A stretch of DNA of 42,406 nt from Janthinobacterium agaricidamnosum NBRC 102515 = DSM 9628 (GCF_000723165.1 NZ_HG322949.1:951765-994170), one strand, 5' to 3'. Numbered from the stretch's first letter, positions 18,835-26,465 are shown. The notes: a model not told the origin generated them from the letters alone. A program made the numbers and translations.

Positions 18835-19482
18835 ATGAATACAGTATTAATCACTGTCCTGATGACAGTGGGCGCTTACCTGATCGGTTCGGTGTCGTTT
18901 GCGGTAGTGATGAGCAAGGCTTTCGGCTTGTCCGATCCGCGCACCTACGGTTCGAAAAACCCTGGCGCGACCAATGTCTTGCGCAGCGGTAATAAGGGCG
19001 CAGCCGTGATGACCCTGATCGGCGACGGCGCCAAGGGCTGGCTGGCGGTATGGCTGGCGATCCAGATTTCCGACCGTTATCCGCAATACCTGGGCGCCGG
19101 CGACGTGGCGGTGGCGCTGGTGGCGATCGCCGTGTTCCTCGGCCATTTGTGGCCGGTGTTCTTCCGTTTTGTCGGCGGCAAGGGCGTCGCCACCGCGCTC
19201 GGCGTGCTGCTGGGCCTGAATCCCTGGCTCGGCCTGGCGACGCTGGTCACGTGGTTGGTAATCGCTTACGCCTTCCGCTATTCGTCGCTGGCGGCGCTGG
19301 TGGCCGCGCTGTTCGCGCCGTTTTATTACGGCTTGCTGTTCGGCATGGATGAAAGGCTGCTGGCGGTGGTCGTCATGAGCGCCTTGCTGGCTTATCGCCA
19401 TGGCAAGAATATCTCGAATTTGCTGGCTGGCAAGGAAAGCCGTATTGGCAGCAAGAGTAAGCCCGACGTCAAAAAGAAATGA
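18835..19482 (+). CDS. plsY: Glycerol-3-phosphate acyltransferase PlsY
   Basis: 215 aa inner-membrane enzyme that transfers acyl from acyl-phosphate to glycerol-3-phosphate, the first step of phospholipid synthesis. It has about five membrane helices and the three conserved loops: [11 protein letters not shown] with the later [35 protein letters not shown], and the C-terminal segment near [14 protein letters not shown]. Start ATG follows an AGGGATGAA site. The TGA stop merges with the inverted-repeat unit that follows. A basic tail (KSKPDVKKK) ends the protein. Confidence 0.94.
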   Translation: MNTVLITVLMTVGAYLIGSVSFAVVMSKAFGLSDPRTYGSKNPGATNVLRSGNKGAAVMTLIGDGAKGWLAVWLAIQISDRYPQYLGAGDVAVALVAIAVFLGHLWPVFFRFVGGKGVATALGVLLGLNPWLGLATLVTWLVIAYAFRYSSLAALVAALFAPFYYGLLFGMDERLLAVVVMSALLAYRHGKNISNLLAGKESRIGSKSKPDVKKK

Positions 19483-19619
19483 CAACACCTGACAACACCT
19501 ACTGCGCGTCGTAATTTGCGGCCTCCGATGCTCGCTGACCTGGCGTCCCCGTGCATGCGCACAGCTCCGCTTCTCTGCCGCAACTCCCATCCGCTCGCTA
19601 CGGTTTTGTCAGGTGTTGT
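19482..19619. repeat. Palindromic intergenic unit with 14-bp terminal inverted repeats
   Basis: ACAACACCTGACAA (19482-19495) and TTGTCAGGTGTTGT (19606-19619) are perfect inverted repeats that bound 138 bp. Inside, TTGCGGC and GCCGCAA form another pair, so the whole can fold as a long hairpin. The GACAACACCT decamer is repeated in tandem at the left end. It starts on the plsY stop codon and probably ends plsY transcripts. Only one copy is in this window. Confidence 0.6.
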
Positions 19620-19747
19620 AAAAAATAAGTGTTGCGCTGTGTTCGCCGTTCTATTGATTTAGAACCAGGCGGACATATATGGAAGGCTACGTTGCCGCAT
19701 GGTGCGGCCTCCCCATTCTAGCCCTGAGCGGGCAAAGGCGTGTTGAC

Positions 19748-20395
19748 ATGACTACTCCGATCAAAATCGATTTCGTTTCCGACGTATCTTGCCCGTGGTG
19801 TGCAATCGGCCTCAAATCCCTGGAACAGGCGCTCGATAAGCTGGGCGACAGTGCCAAGGCCGAGCTGCATTTCCAGCCTTTCGAGCTGAATCCGAACATG
19901 GTGGCCGAGGGCGAGGATATCGGCGAGCATATCGCCCGGAAATACGGTTCCAGCCCCGAACAACTGGCCCAATCGCAGGAAATGATACGGGCGCGCGGCG
20001 CGGCGCTCGGTTTCACCTTCGACATGAAGCAGCGCAGCCGCATCTACAACACCTTCGATGCGCACCGCCTGCTGCACTGGGCGGCGTTGCAAGGCCGCCA
20101 GGGGGCATTGAAGAATGCGCTGTTCAAGGCGTATTTCACCGATGGCGGCAACCCGTCGTCGCATGACTTGCTGCTGAAAGTGGCGGGCGAAGTGGGCCTG
20201 GACCAGGACGAGGCGCGCAAGATACTCGAATCGGACGCGTTTGCCGGCCAGGTGCGCGCCCAGGAAACTTTTTACCAGCAACAAGGCATCAATTCGGTAC
20301 CAGCCGTCATCATCAATGATCGCCACCTGATTTCCGGCGGCCAGCCGCCGGAAGTATTCGAGCGGGCCTTACGCCAAATCATCGCTGCCGCCTGA
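19748..20395 (+). CDS. DsbA-family oxidoreductase (FrnE-like)
   Basis: 215 aa from the ATG at 19748, with AAAGG nine bases upstream; the frame extends to 19679 but that part lacks family character. A thioredoxin-fold redox site CPWC lies at residues 15-18 within DFVSDVSCPWCAIGL. The long helical insert and the ending GINSVPAVIINDRHLISGGQ (cis-Pro loop, then GGQPPEVFERAL) are typical of cytosolic FrnE-like proteins. No signal peptide is seen, so it is not a periplasmic DsbA. Role is probably thiol-disulfide exchange or polyketide-like isomerisation in oxidative stress; the substrate is unknown. Confidence 0.88.
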   Translation: MTTPIKIDFVSDVSCPWCAIGLKSLEQALDKLGDSAKAELHFQPFELNPNMVAEGEDIGEHIARKYGSSPEQLAQSQEMIRARGAALGFTFDMKQRSRIYNTFDAHRLLHWAALQGRQGALKNALFKAYFTDGGNPSSHDLLLKVAGEVGLDQDEARKILESDAFAGQVRAQETFYQQQGINSVPAVIINDRHLISGGQPPEVFERALRQIIAAA

Positions 20396-20404
20396 GGTTG
20401 AAAT

Positions 20405-20440
20405 AATCGCCGACGTGGCGTGTGCCATGCCGGCGATTTT
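20405..20440 (+). terminator. Rho-independent terminator after the DsbA-like gene
   Basis: AATCGCCG and CGGCGATT pair over 8 bp, with an inner TGGC-GTGT-GCCA stem, followed by TT. It ends about 30 bp before the DUF427 start. Confidence 0.6.
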
Positions 20441-20471
20441 GCGCTACACTCCCTGCATGGAGGGTGACGAT

Positions 20472-20762
20472 ATGCCAACAGCCAGCTGGAACCGCGCCGT
20501 GATCGCGCAAGCCGCCGACGATGACATCAAGGTCGTCGAAAACAATGTCTACTTCCCGCCATCGGCGGTGAACCAAAGCTACCTGCAAGCCAGCAGCCAC
20601 CAGACCACGTGTCCATGGAAGGGCACTGCCAGCTATTACAATGTCGTGGTCGACGGCAAGGTCAATGAAAACGCGGCCTGGTATTACCCGCAGCCGTTCG
20701 ATGCCGCCAAGGAAATTGCCGGTCATGTCGCCTTCTGGCGCGGCATCGACGTTCAATCTTAA
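20472..20762 (+). CDS. DUF427 domain protein
   Basis: 96 aa. The ATG at 20472 is chosen because GGAGG lies eight bases upstream; earlier in-frame starts lie inside or before the terminator. The family core is clear: VVENNVYFPPSAVN, TTCPWKGTASYYNV and AWYYPQPFDAAKEIAGHVAFW. DUF427 proteins are small single-domain beta proteins without a settled function. The TAA stop is exactly the 3-bp target duplication of repeat copy B, so the element landed on the stop codon and left it intact. Confidence 0.9.
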   Translation: MPTASWNRAVIAQAADDDIKVVENNVYFPPSAVNQSYLQASSHQTTCPWKGTASYYNVVVDGKVNENAAWYYPQPFDAAKEIAGHVAFWRGIDVQS

Positions 20763-20920
20763 GAGCCTATCCCAGTAGTGAGCGTCGTCTGCTGGCCGCG
20801 CATCAGCAGCGCGGAGCAGGCGTGAGGAGCAAGCGTGGCGCGCCACGCGACGACGATCAACGCAGTCCCCGTTCCTGAGGGGCGCCAGAAGAGGGCGTAT
20901 TCATCTACTGGGATAGGCTC
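20763..20920 (-). repeat. MITE-like palindromic element, copy B (158 bp, inverted orientation)
   Basis: Left end GAGCCTATCCCAGTAG (20763-20778) and right end CTACTGGGATAGGCTC (20905-20920) are perfect inverted repeats. TAA flanks both sides (20760-20762 and 20921-20923), a direct 3-bp target duplication. It is the reverse complement of copy C with few changes. A 16-bp perfect palindrome lies in the middle (20833-20848). It encodes nothing. Confidence 0.9.
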
Positions 20921-21021
20921 TAAGTAGTTTCCTGTTCTTCAATTGATCGCTCGCCTCTTGCGCCATCGGCGGGCAGGTAGCGGCGCGCCCGTAATCCTCC
21001 TGACATCGTTGAAAGCGACCC

Positions 21022-21321
21022 ATGGACGTGCGTCTTGCGCTTTACCAACTGGCTCACCGGCATCGGCTCGATGCCGGCGCTAGCCGGCAATTGCAGCAAT
21101 TGGCGGGCTTCGAGCGCGAACCTGCCACCCTGGCGTACTGGCTGCCGCGCGGCTTGGCGGTGCTGGGCGCATTGGCCAGCCTGCTGCTGGCGCTGGCTTG
21201 CCTGCCGCAGGCGCCGCACTGGTATGACGGGGGCGGCGCCCGCTTCGCTGAATTCCGCGTGATGCCGGACGGCCGCGCCTTGCTGGTCGGCTTGCGCGGT
21301 GCGGCGTTGCAAGCGCTGTGA
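21022..21321 (+). pseudogene. In-frame deletion scar: DUF2157 N-terminus fused to GDYL-domain C-terminus
   Basis: 99 aa ORF. Residues 1 to about 60 (MDVRLALYQLAHRHRLD..., then a membrane helix with GLAVLGALASLLLAL) look like the start of a DUF2157 membrane protein. Residues about 65-99 (GARFAEFRV, RALLVGLRGAALQAL) look like the end of a GDYL-domain protein. In related genomes these are parts of much longer, often adjacent proteins. The short ORF is thus best read as a deletion joint that kept the frame. It lies 100 bp from repeat copy B. It may be expressed as a small membrane protein, but function is not supported. Recognition is from memory of the families, so moderate confidence. Confidence 0.5.
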
Positions 21322-21326
21322 CGGCG

Positions 21327-22580
21327 TCAGGCCGTATCCGCTACGGTTTGCGCGGCCTGGTCCAGGCTGCGCTGCAACTTCCACACCACTAGCACCGCCA
21401 GCAGCGAGGTGGCCACCACCACGTAGCCGACGGTGTCGACATGCTGCAGCTTGCCATCCGCGCCGGCGCTGACGATGTGGCCGGCGATCACCGAGGCGAT
21501 GCCGCCGGACAATTGCTGGATCGATGCGCTGACGGCGTTGAACGAGCCGCGCTGGGTGACTGCCGGCACCGAGGACACCATCGCCTGATAGGGGATCATG
21601 CGTGAAAAAATGCCGACGAACATCAGCGCATTCAGCACCACCAGCATCGCCAGCGAGATCGCGCTCAGGTGGGTGTAGATCAGCACCATGGCGATCGACA
21701 GCACCGTGCCGACGATGAACACCGGGAACTTGCCGATCTTGTCGGACGACTTGCCGATCAGCGGGCCGAAGAAGATCGTGCACAGCCCGGTGATCAGGTA
21801 GACCGTCGGCAAGTCATGCAAGCTGACGCCCAGGTTGTTGACGCTATAGGCGCTGCTGAACGGCATCAGCATGAAACCGCCGGTGGTCAATAATGCGGTA
21901 ATCGCAAACGCCATCAGGTAGCGCGTTTCGGTCACGGTGTGAAACAGGTGCATCAGCGGGCTATGTTCCTGGGCTTGCTTCAAATGCGCGTTGACCGGCT
22001 GCATGCGCCAGCAAACCAGCAAGCCGCCCAGCACGCCGAGGCCGGCCATCGCCAGGAATGGCATATGCCAGTCCCAGCGGCTAGCCAGATACAGGCCGAT
22101 CGGAATGCCCAGCACCTGGCTGGTCGCGAAGGCCGTCTGGATCAAGCCCATCACGCGGCCGCGCATTTGCGGGGGGAACAAGTCGGTGGCGATCGCCAGC
22201 ACCACCGAGCCGATGACGCCGCCGAACAAGCCGGTGAAGATGCGCGCCAGCAGCAGCGACTCGAAACTTTGCGCCAGGCCGCACCAGGCGGTGCCAATGA
22301 TGAAGCCGGCGTAAAAGAACAGCAGGATTTGCTTGCGGTCGTAGCGGTCGGCGAACCCCGCCGCCAGCAAGCCGGACAGGCCGGCGCTGAATGCGTAGGC
22401 CGACACGACCAGCCCGAATTGGCGGGTGTCGATGACCAGGCCGGGCATGATCATCGCTCCCAGCGGCGCCATCAGCATGAAGTCGAGGATCACGGCGAAT
22501 TGCAGGAAGGCCAGCATGCCGATGACAATTTTTTGGTAGCGGGAAAGACTCGCCGCTGGAGATGCAGGGACTGGCTTCAT
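21327..22580 (-). CDS. MFS transporter
   Basis: 417 aa from the ATG at 22580. A start 13 codons earlier would lie inside a hairpin and has a poorly spaced site. Twelve membrane helices; motif A is present between helices 2 and 3 as GFADRYDRKQ, and a related GPLIGKSSDKIGKF lies between helices 8 and 9. LARIFTGLFGGVIGSVVLA and the PPQMRGRVMGLI loop are typical of drug-efflux-like MFS proteins. The substrate is unknown. The gene follows the sigma factor pair on the same strand but is separated by a hairpin at 22608-22630. Confidence 0.88.
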   Translation of the reverse strand: MKPVPASPAASLSRYQKIVIGMLAFLQFAVILDFMLMAPLGAMIMPGLVIDTRQFGLVVSAYAFSAGLSGLLAAGFADRYDRKQILLFFYAGFIIGTAWCGLAQSFESLLLARIFTGLFGGVIGSVVLAIATDLFPPQMRGRVMGLIQTAFATSQVLGIPIGLYLASRWDWHMPFLAMAGLGVLGGLLVCWRMQPVNAHLKQAQEHSPLMHLFHTVTETRYLMAFAITALLTTGGFMLMPFSSAYSVNNLGVSLHDLPTVYLITGLCTIFFGPLIGKSSDKIGKFPVFIVGTVLSIAMVLIYTHLSAISLAMLVVLNALMFVGIFSRMIPYQAMVSSVPAVTQRGSFNAVSASIQQLSGGIASVIAGHIVSAGADGKLQHVDTVGYVVVATSLLAVLVVWKLQRSLDQAAQTVADTA

Positions 22581-22607
22581 GGTTGTAATTTTTATCGAGG
22601 GTGATGG

Positions 22608-22630
22608 AGCGCCGGACATACTCCGGCGCT
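22608..22630 (-). terminator. Hairpin between small membrane protein and MFS gene
   Basis: AGCGCCGGA and TCCGGCGCT form a 9-bp stem with a 5-nt loop, 6 bp past the stop of the 22637 gene. There is no T-run on the minus strand, so termination may be partial. Confidence 0.45.
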
Positions 22631-22636
22631 GTCTAT

Positions 22637-22948
22637 TTATTCATGCCTGGGCGGCTGGCACACGCTCGCCATGTTTTTGCGAAACTGTTCGCGCTCTTCT
22701 TCCGTCATCGCTTGCCAGCGTTGCCAGTGATGGCGCTGATTCCATCCGCCATGGCCGCGGAATCCGCCAAACAGGATGCGGCACAGCAGCAGCAAGCCCA
22801 GCGCGTGCCAATAATCGATGGTGTTACTGCCGGCAAATACACCCGGCACCACGGCATTCCATAACAGCATCACCGCGCCGCCCAGCGCCGCCACGGCGGC
22901 CAGTACCAAGCCCAGTTTGACTACTTTTTTGTTTCTGAGTTTCATCAT
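22637..22948 (-). CDS. Small two-helix membrane protein next to ECF sigma factor
   Basis: 103 aa. Two membrane helices (about 11-33 and 46-63) are followed by a charged cytosolic or periplasmic tail with WNQRHHWQRWQAMTEEEREQF. A strong AAGGAG site lies before the tandem ATG ATG start, and only 12 bp separate it from the sigma factor stop. The position is that of an anti-sigma or accessory protein, but I see no zinc anti-sigma motif (HxxxCxxC). Function is unknown; the pairing with the sigma factor is the main clue. Confidence 0.7.
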   Translation of the reverse strand: MMKLRNKKVVKLGLVLAAVAALGGAVMLLWNAVVPGVFAGSNTIDYWHALGLLLLCRILFGGFRGHGGWNQRHHWQRWQAMTEEEREQFRKNMASVCQPPRHE

Positions 22949-22960
22949 TCCACTCCTTCA

Positions 22961-23536
22961 TCAATCAAATTCATCGTAGATCGCTTGCAGGCGATTGCGC
23001 AGGTATAAGACTGCATAGCGTTTGCGGGCCAGCAAGGTATTCAGGGCAACCCCGCTTTGCGCCGCCATGTCCTTGAAACTGATGCCTTCGAGTTCGTTGG
23101 CGATGAAGACCTCGCGCTGCTTGGCGGGCAACTCATCCAGCGCCTGCTGCAACTCTTGCAGCAAGACCGACCTGGCGTATTGCGCTTCCGGCCCGTCATC
23201 GGGCGACGGCAGCGCCAGGTCGAGCCGGTAATCGCTATCGTCGTCAGCGTCGCAGTCCGGCGCGTCGAGAGGCTGTTCCTTTTTCTTGCGGAAACGGTCG
23301 ATGATGCGGTTGCGCGCGACCCGGAATAGCCACGCGCTGGCTTGTTCGATCGCCGCGGGCAAGCGATACGCCTGGACGAATTCGTAAAACACCTCTTGCA
23401 GGATATCGTCGGCCTCGCTGGGATCGGACACGCGCCGAGCAATGAAATTCCCGAGCTTGCCGCGCTGCTGCAATACAGTGGCGGTGATGTCCCGGTCTTC
23501 ATCGGTCATCGGGTTCGGGAGTTTCGGCGCAGTCAT
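22961..23536 (-). CDS. ECF (group 4) RNA polymerase sigma factor
   Basis: 191 aa. Region 2 has SEADDILQEVFYEFVQAYRL and ASAWLFRVARNRIIDRFRKKK. Region 4 has LPAKQREVFIANELEGISF followed by a helix-turn-helix with VALNTLLARKRYAVLYLR; the quotes are landmarks. The linker between them is acidic and Asp-rich (about 95-115). The start at 23536 has no strong ribosome site; an ATG nine codons later is possible. The gene heads a two-gene unit with the small membrane protein and is divergent from the YdjM-like gene, a setting in which it may control its own operon. Confidence 0.9.
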   Translation of the reverse strand: MTAPKLPNPMTDEDRDITATVLQQRGKLGNFIARRVSDPSEADDILQEVFYEFVQAYRLPAAIEQASAWLFRVARNRIIDRFRKKKEQPLDAPDCDADDDSDYRLDLALPSPDDGPEAQYARSVLLQELQQALDELPAKQREVFIANELEGISFKDMAAQSGVALNTLLARKRYAVLYLRNRLQAIYDEFD

Positions 23537-23616
23537 GCTATGGAAGACGTCTCACAATCGGAAATATTGTATGCGCGTGAAAATTTCTTCTGTGCAGTTT
23601 ATTGTAATATCGGCAC

Positions 23617-24852
23617 ATGGATAATATTACGCATTCGGTCATCGGACTGGGCACTGGCGAGTTGCTGCACCGTAGCTTGTCGCGCGAAACGTCAGACACG
23701 CAACAACAAACGCGGCGCGCCCTGATGCTGTTTGCCTGCTGGTTCGCCAGCAACGCGCCCGACCTGGACTTGTTCCTGACGCGGCTGCTACCCAGCCCGC
23801 TCGGTTATTTGCTGCATCACCGCGGCCACACCCATACCGTGCTGTTCGCGCTGCCGCAAGCCTTGCTGTTGCTGGCGCTGATCTGGCTGTTGTGGCCGGC
23901 CGCGCGTGCCTTGCTGAAGCATAGCCGCAGCGCCCGGCTCGGCCTGGGCAGCAGCATCGTGCTGGGACTGGGCTTGCACCTGTTCATGGATTTCTTGAAT
24001 TCCTACGGCTTGCACCCGTTTTATCCGCTTGCCAGCCGCTGGTTTTATGGCGATACCCTGTTCATCATCGAACCGCTGCTGTGGGTCGCGTTCGGCGTGC
24101 CGGTGGTCATGGCGCTGCGCAGCCGGGTCTTGAAAGCCGCGATACTGGCCGGCCTGTTGGCCGCGCTGTGTTTCTTTGTATTCAAGGATTTCCTGGCGTG
24201 GACGGCGTGCGCCGTGCTGCTGGCCATCGGTATCGGGCTTGCTCTTTTGCAACATCGTGCTGGCCAGCATGGCCGCCAGGCATTGGCGCTGTCTTTCGGC
24301 ATCGGCATCGCTTTCATCCTGCTGCAGGGCGCCGCGACGCATGTGGGCCGCGCACGCTTGCAAGCCGCGCTGCAACACATCGACCCGGCCAGCCATGTGT
24401 GGGATGTATCGATGACGGCGTTTCCGTCGAATCCGCTGTGCTGGGTATTTGTATCGGCGGAAAGTAATCAGGCCGCCGCTACTTACCGCTTGCGGCGCGG
24501 CATGCTGAGCCTGGCGCCGGGGATCTTGCCGCCCGCTGCCTGTCCGGCCGGCCTGGCCGACCGAGGGCCCGGCACCGTGCTGGCGCCCGGTATCGTACAA
24601 ATGACTGAAAGCAATGGCAGCCTGGCCGCGCTGCGCCAGTTGCAAGGCGAAAGCTGTTATTTCGACGCCTGGCTGCGCTTTGCGCGCATGCCCGGGCTCG
24701 ATGGCACGGTCGCCACCGATGCGCGCTTTTCCGGCGGCTTGCGCGGCAATTTCACCAGCATCGACGTGGCGCGCTTGCAGCACCGGGCTTGTCCGGTCCA
24801 TGTGCCGGGCTGGGAGCCGCCGCGCAGCGACATGTTACGCAAGCCGCAATAA
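23617..24852 (+). CDS. YdjM/DUF457-type membrane-bound metal-dependent hydrolase
   Basis: 411 aa. The N-terminus MDNITHSVIGLGTGELL is the family hallmark, with the His in THS. Further metal-site motifs are FASNAPDLDLFL (Asp pair), HHRGHTHTVLF and LGLHLFMDFLNSYG. Four to six membrane helices fill residues 70-240; the C-terminal 170 residues are a soluble domain with little similarity I can name. The family is annotated as inner-membrane hydrolase (LexA-regulated in E. coli for YdjM); its substrate is unknown. The start ATG is at 23617, divergent from the sigma factor by 80 bp. Confidence 0.85.
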   Translation: MDNITHSVIGLGTGELLHRSLSRETSDTQQQTRRALMLFACWFASNAPDLDLFLTRLLPSPLGYLLHHRGHTHTVLFALPQALLLLALIWLLWPAARALLKHSRSARLGLGSSIVLGLGLHLFMDFLNSYGLHPFYPLASRWFYGDTLFIIEPLLWVAFGVPVVMALRSRVLKAAILAGLLAALCFFVFKDFLAWTACAVLLAIGIGLALLQHRAGQHGRQALALSFGIGIAFILLQGAATHVGRARLQAALQHIDPASHVWDVSMTAFPSNPLCWVFVSAESNQAAATYRLRRGMLSLAPGILPPAACPAGLADRGPGTVLAPGIVQMTESNGSLAALRQLQGESCYFDAWLRFARMPGLDGTVATDARFSGGLRGNFTSIDVARLQHRACPVHVPGWEPPRSDMLRKPQ

Positions 24853-24928
24853 TTGCCAGGCGCGCACGCTTACCCTGATTGCCGGCAAACTCTCGATACA
24901 ATCATCATCATGCAAGCGAACGTTCACC

Positions 24929-25837
24929 ATGCAGGCTGACCATTTACATACCAGCACCGCCGCCCGCCAGCGTGCGGCGGAAGAAGCGTTTCGCCTGTAC
25001 GGCAAGCCCGAACGCGGCGTCCGCGAGCGCATCTACACCATCATCTTCGAAGCGGAAACCCGCGCCGGCCGCTGGTTCGACCTGTGCCTGATCGCGGCGA
25101 TCCTGCTCAGCGTGACGGTGGTGGTGCTGAGCAGCGTGGCGGCGATCGACCGGCGTTATGGCCCCTGGCTGACGGCGCTGGAATGGTTTTTCACCGGACT
25201 GTTTACCGTCGAATATGTGGCGCGCCTGTCTTGCCTGAAACGTCCGCTGCGCTACGGAAAAAGTTTCTTTGGCATAATCGACCTGCTGGCCATCGTGCCG
25301 ACCTATGCGGCGCTGCTGATGCCGGGCGCCCATGTGCTGCTCGACGTGCGGATCCTGCGTTTGCTGCGCATGTTCCGGATCTTGAAGCTGACCTCGTACG
25401 TGCACGAATACAGTGTCTTGGGCCGCGCGCTGATGGCGAGCCGGCGCAAGATCCTGATTTTCCTGTCGTTCGTGATGCTGGTGGTGTTTTTGCTGGGCAC
25501 GGTGATGTATGTGGTGGAAGGGCCGCAAAGCGGCTTTACCAGCATACCAACGTCCGTGTACTGGGCCATCAGCACTGTCACCACGGTCGGTTTTGGCGAT
25601 ATCGCGCCGAAGACCGACCTGGGACGCACGATTTCCTCGCTGATGATGTTGCTGGGCTGGGGCATCCTGGCGGTGCCGACCGGCATCATCAGTGCTGAAA
25701 TGACGGCCCAGCGCCATGCCGGCAAGCCGACCACGCGCACCTGTACCGAATGCCTGACCGAAGGCCATGAAGCCGACGCGAAATTTTGCAAAGACTGTGG
25801 CGCCGGATTGCCGCCTTTTATACACGCTCACGGATGA
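24929..25837 (+). CDS. Voltage-gated-type K+ channel with C-terminal zinc ribbon
   Basis: 302 aa from the ATG at 24929; the open frame before it overlaps the YdjM-like gene and is not coding. Six membrane helices are seen. S4 is Arg-rich (DVRILRLLRMFRILKL). The pore helix and filter are STVTTVGFGD, with TTVGFGD at residues 218-224, a Phe in place of the usual Tyr. After the last helix the tail has CTEC and CKDCG (residues 272-290), a two-CxxC zinc-ribbon pattern. That tail is unusual for this family and may sense metal or redox state, or help assembly. The gene follows the YdjM-like gene at 76 bp. Confidence 0.87.
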   Translation: MQADHLHTSTAARQRAAEEAFRLYGKPERGVRERIYTIIFEAETRAGRWFDLCLIAAILLSVTVVVLSSVAAIDRRYGPWLTALEWFFTGLFTVEYVARLSCLKRPLRYGKSFFGIIDLLAIVPTYAALLMPGAHVLLDVRILRLLRMFRILKLTSYVHEYSVLGRALMASRRKILIFLSFVMLVVFLLGTVMYVVEGPQSGFTSIPTSVYWAISTVTTVGFGDIAPKTDLGRTISSLMMLLGWGILAVPTGIISAEMTAQRHAGKPTTRTCTECLTEGHEADAKFCKDCGAGLPPFIHAHG

Positions 25838-26174
25838 TGCGAGAATGATTCCTGTTCGTCTGATTGCAGTCGGCAAGGCCGTGCCCGCGCACCGCGTCAC
25901 TTCGGACAACCCTGGGCCGTCACTCCGGCTACGCCGGCCATTGATTGCAGCTGTCCTGACGGTTAACCCGATCTGGTGATACCGTGTGCGATTCTGGTGC
26001 ATTGCACAAAAACAGTGCTGGAACAGGATCGGTACAGCTGACAGACGCCCGTGGAGAACCGCGCCAAACGCCGGATCATGCTGGCATGCCGCTTGCTGGG
26101 ACATGGGTAAATGTCCGGCATTGGCGGCCCAGGATGAGCAAGAACAGCCATATCGATTCGACCCGCCGCACTAA
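25838..26174. other. Decayed intergenic region before repeat copy C
   Basis: 337 bp with no intact gene. It begins with a possible ketoacyl synthase fragment (25845). Further on it has a GGTGCA half-site (25996-26001), of the kind found in NtrC operators, and a hairpin GGACAT-GGGTAA-ATGTCC (26099-26116). Since nrtA- and nrtB-like remnants lie just downstream, this may be the old promoter and leader of that operon. The link is inference. Confidence 0.35.
25845..25979 (+). pseudogene. Possible N-terminal fragment of a ketoacyl-ACP synthase III-like gene
   Basis: An ATG after the channel stop opens MIPVRLIAVGKAVPAHRVTSD, quoted in part here: VRLIAVGKAVPAHRV. This resembles the first strand-helix of KAS III (FabH-like) enzymes. 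After about 21 codons the similarity stops and the frame runs through low-complexity Pro/Arg codons to a stop. If right, it is a truncated relic. The match is short, so confidence is low. Confidence 0.3.
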
Positions 26175-26332
26175 GAGCCTATCCCAGTAGATGAATACGC
26201 CCTCTTCTGGCGCCCCTCAGTAGCGGGGACTGCGTTGATCGTCGTCGCGTGGCTCGCCACGCGTCCTCCTCACGCCTGGTCCGCGCTGCTGATGCGCTGC
26301 CAGCAGAAGACGCTCACTACTGGGATAGGCTC
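26175..26332 (+). repeat. MITE-like palindromic element, copy C (158 bp)
   Basis: Ends GAGCCTATCCCAGTAG (26175-26190) and CTACTGGGATAGGCTC (26317-26332) are perfect inverted repeats. TAA lies on both sides (26172-26174 and 26333-26335), the target duplication. The interior holds GCCCCT...GGGGAC, GCGTGG...CCACGC and CTGCTG...CAGCAG type short stems. There is no ORF. It is inserted just before the nrtA-like remnant. Confidence 0.92.
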
Positions 26333-26352
26333 TAAATAATACGGCATCGGCC

Positions 26353-26439
26353 ATGCGCAGTTACAGGCTGGTCGACGGCGTGCCACGGGACGATCCGAAT
26401 CCGCAAGCGCATGCCTCGTCGTTCAAGATCACCCCCTGA
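26353..26439 (+). pseudogene. Remnant of nitrate-binding protein gene (nrtA-like C-terminal tail)
   Basis: A 28-codon open stretch (MRSYRLVDGVPRDDPNPQA..., ending SFKITP) runs to a TGA. It resembles the last residues of NrtA-type periplasmic nitrate-binding proteins, which end in a D..F-DP-NP..Y..SFKI pattern. It lies immediately before the nrtB-like fragment, as in nrtAB operons. The rest of the gene is missing upstream, where repeat copy C sits. Confidence 0.4.
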
Positions 26440-26465
26440 CAGGGACTCACCCGGAGGAACAGAAT

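Noticed and set aside
25985..26001. Possible complete NtrC operator
   Set aside because: Only one half (GGTGCA) is good; the left half TGTGCG matches the consensus poorly and no sigma-54 promoter pair was seen nearby.
25984..26190. Overlapping plus- and minus-strand ORFs of 60-70 codons beside repeat copy C
   Set aside because: They run into the repeat element, have no family features and lie in decayed sequence.
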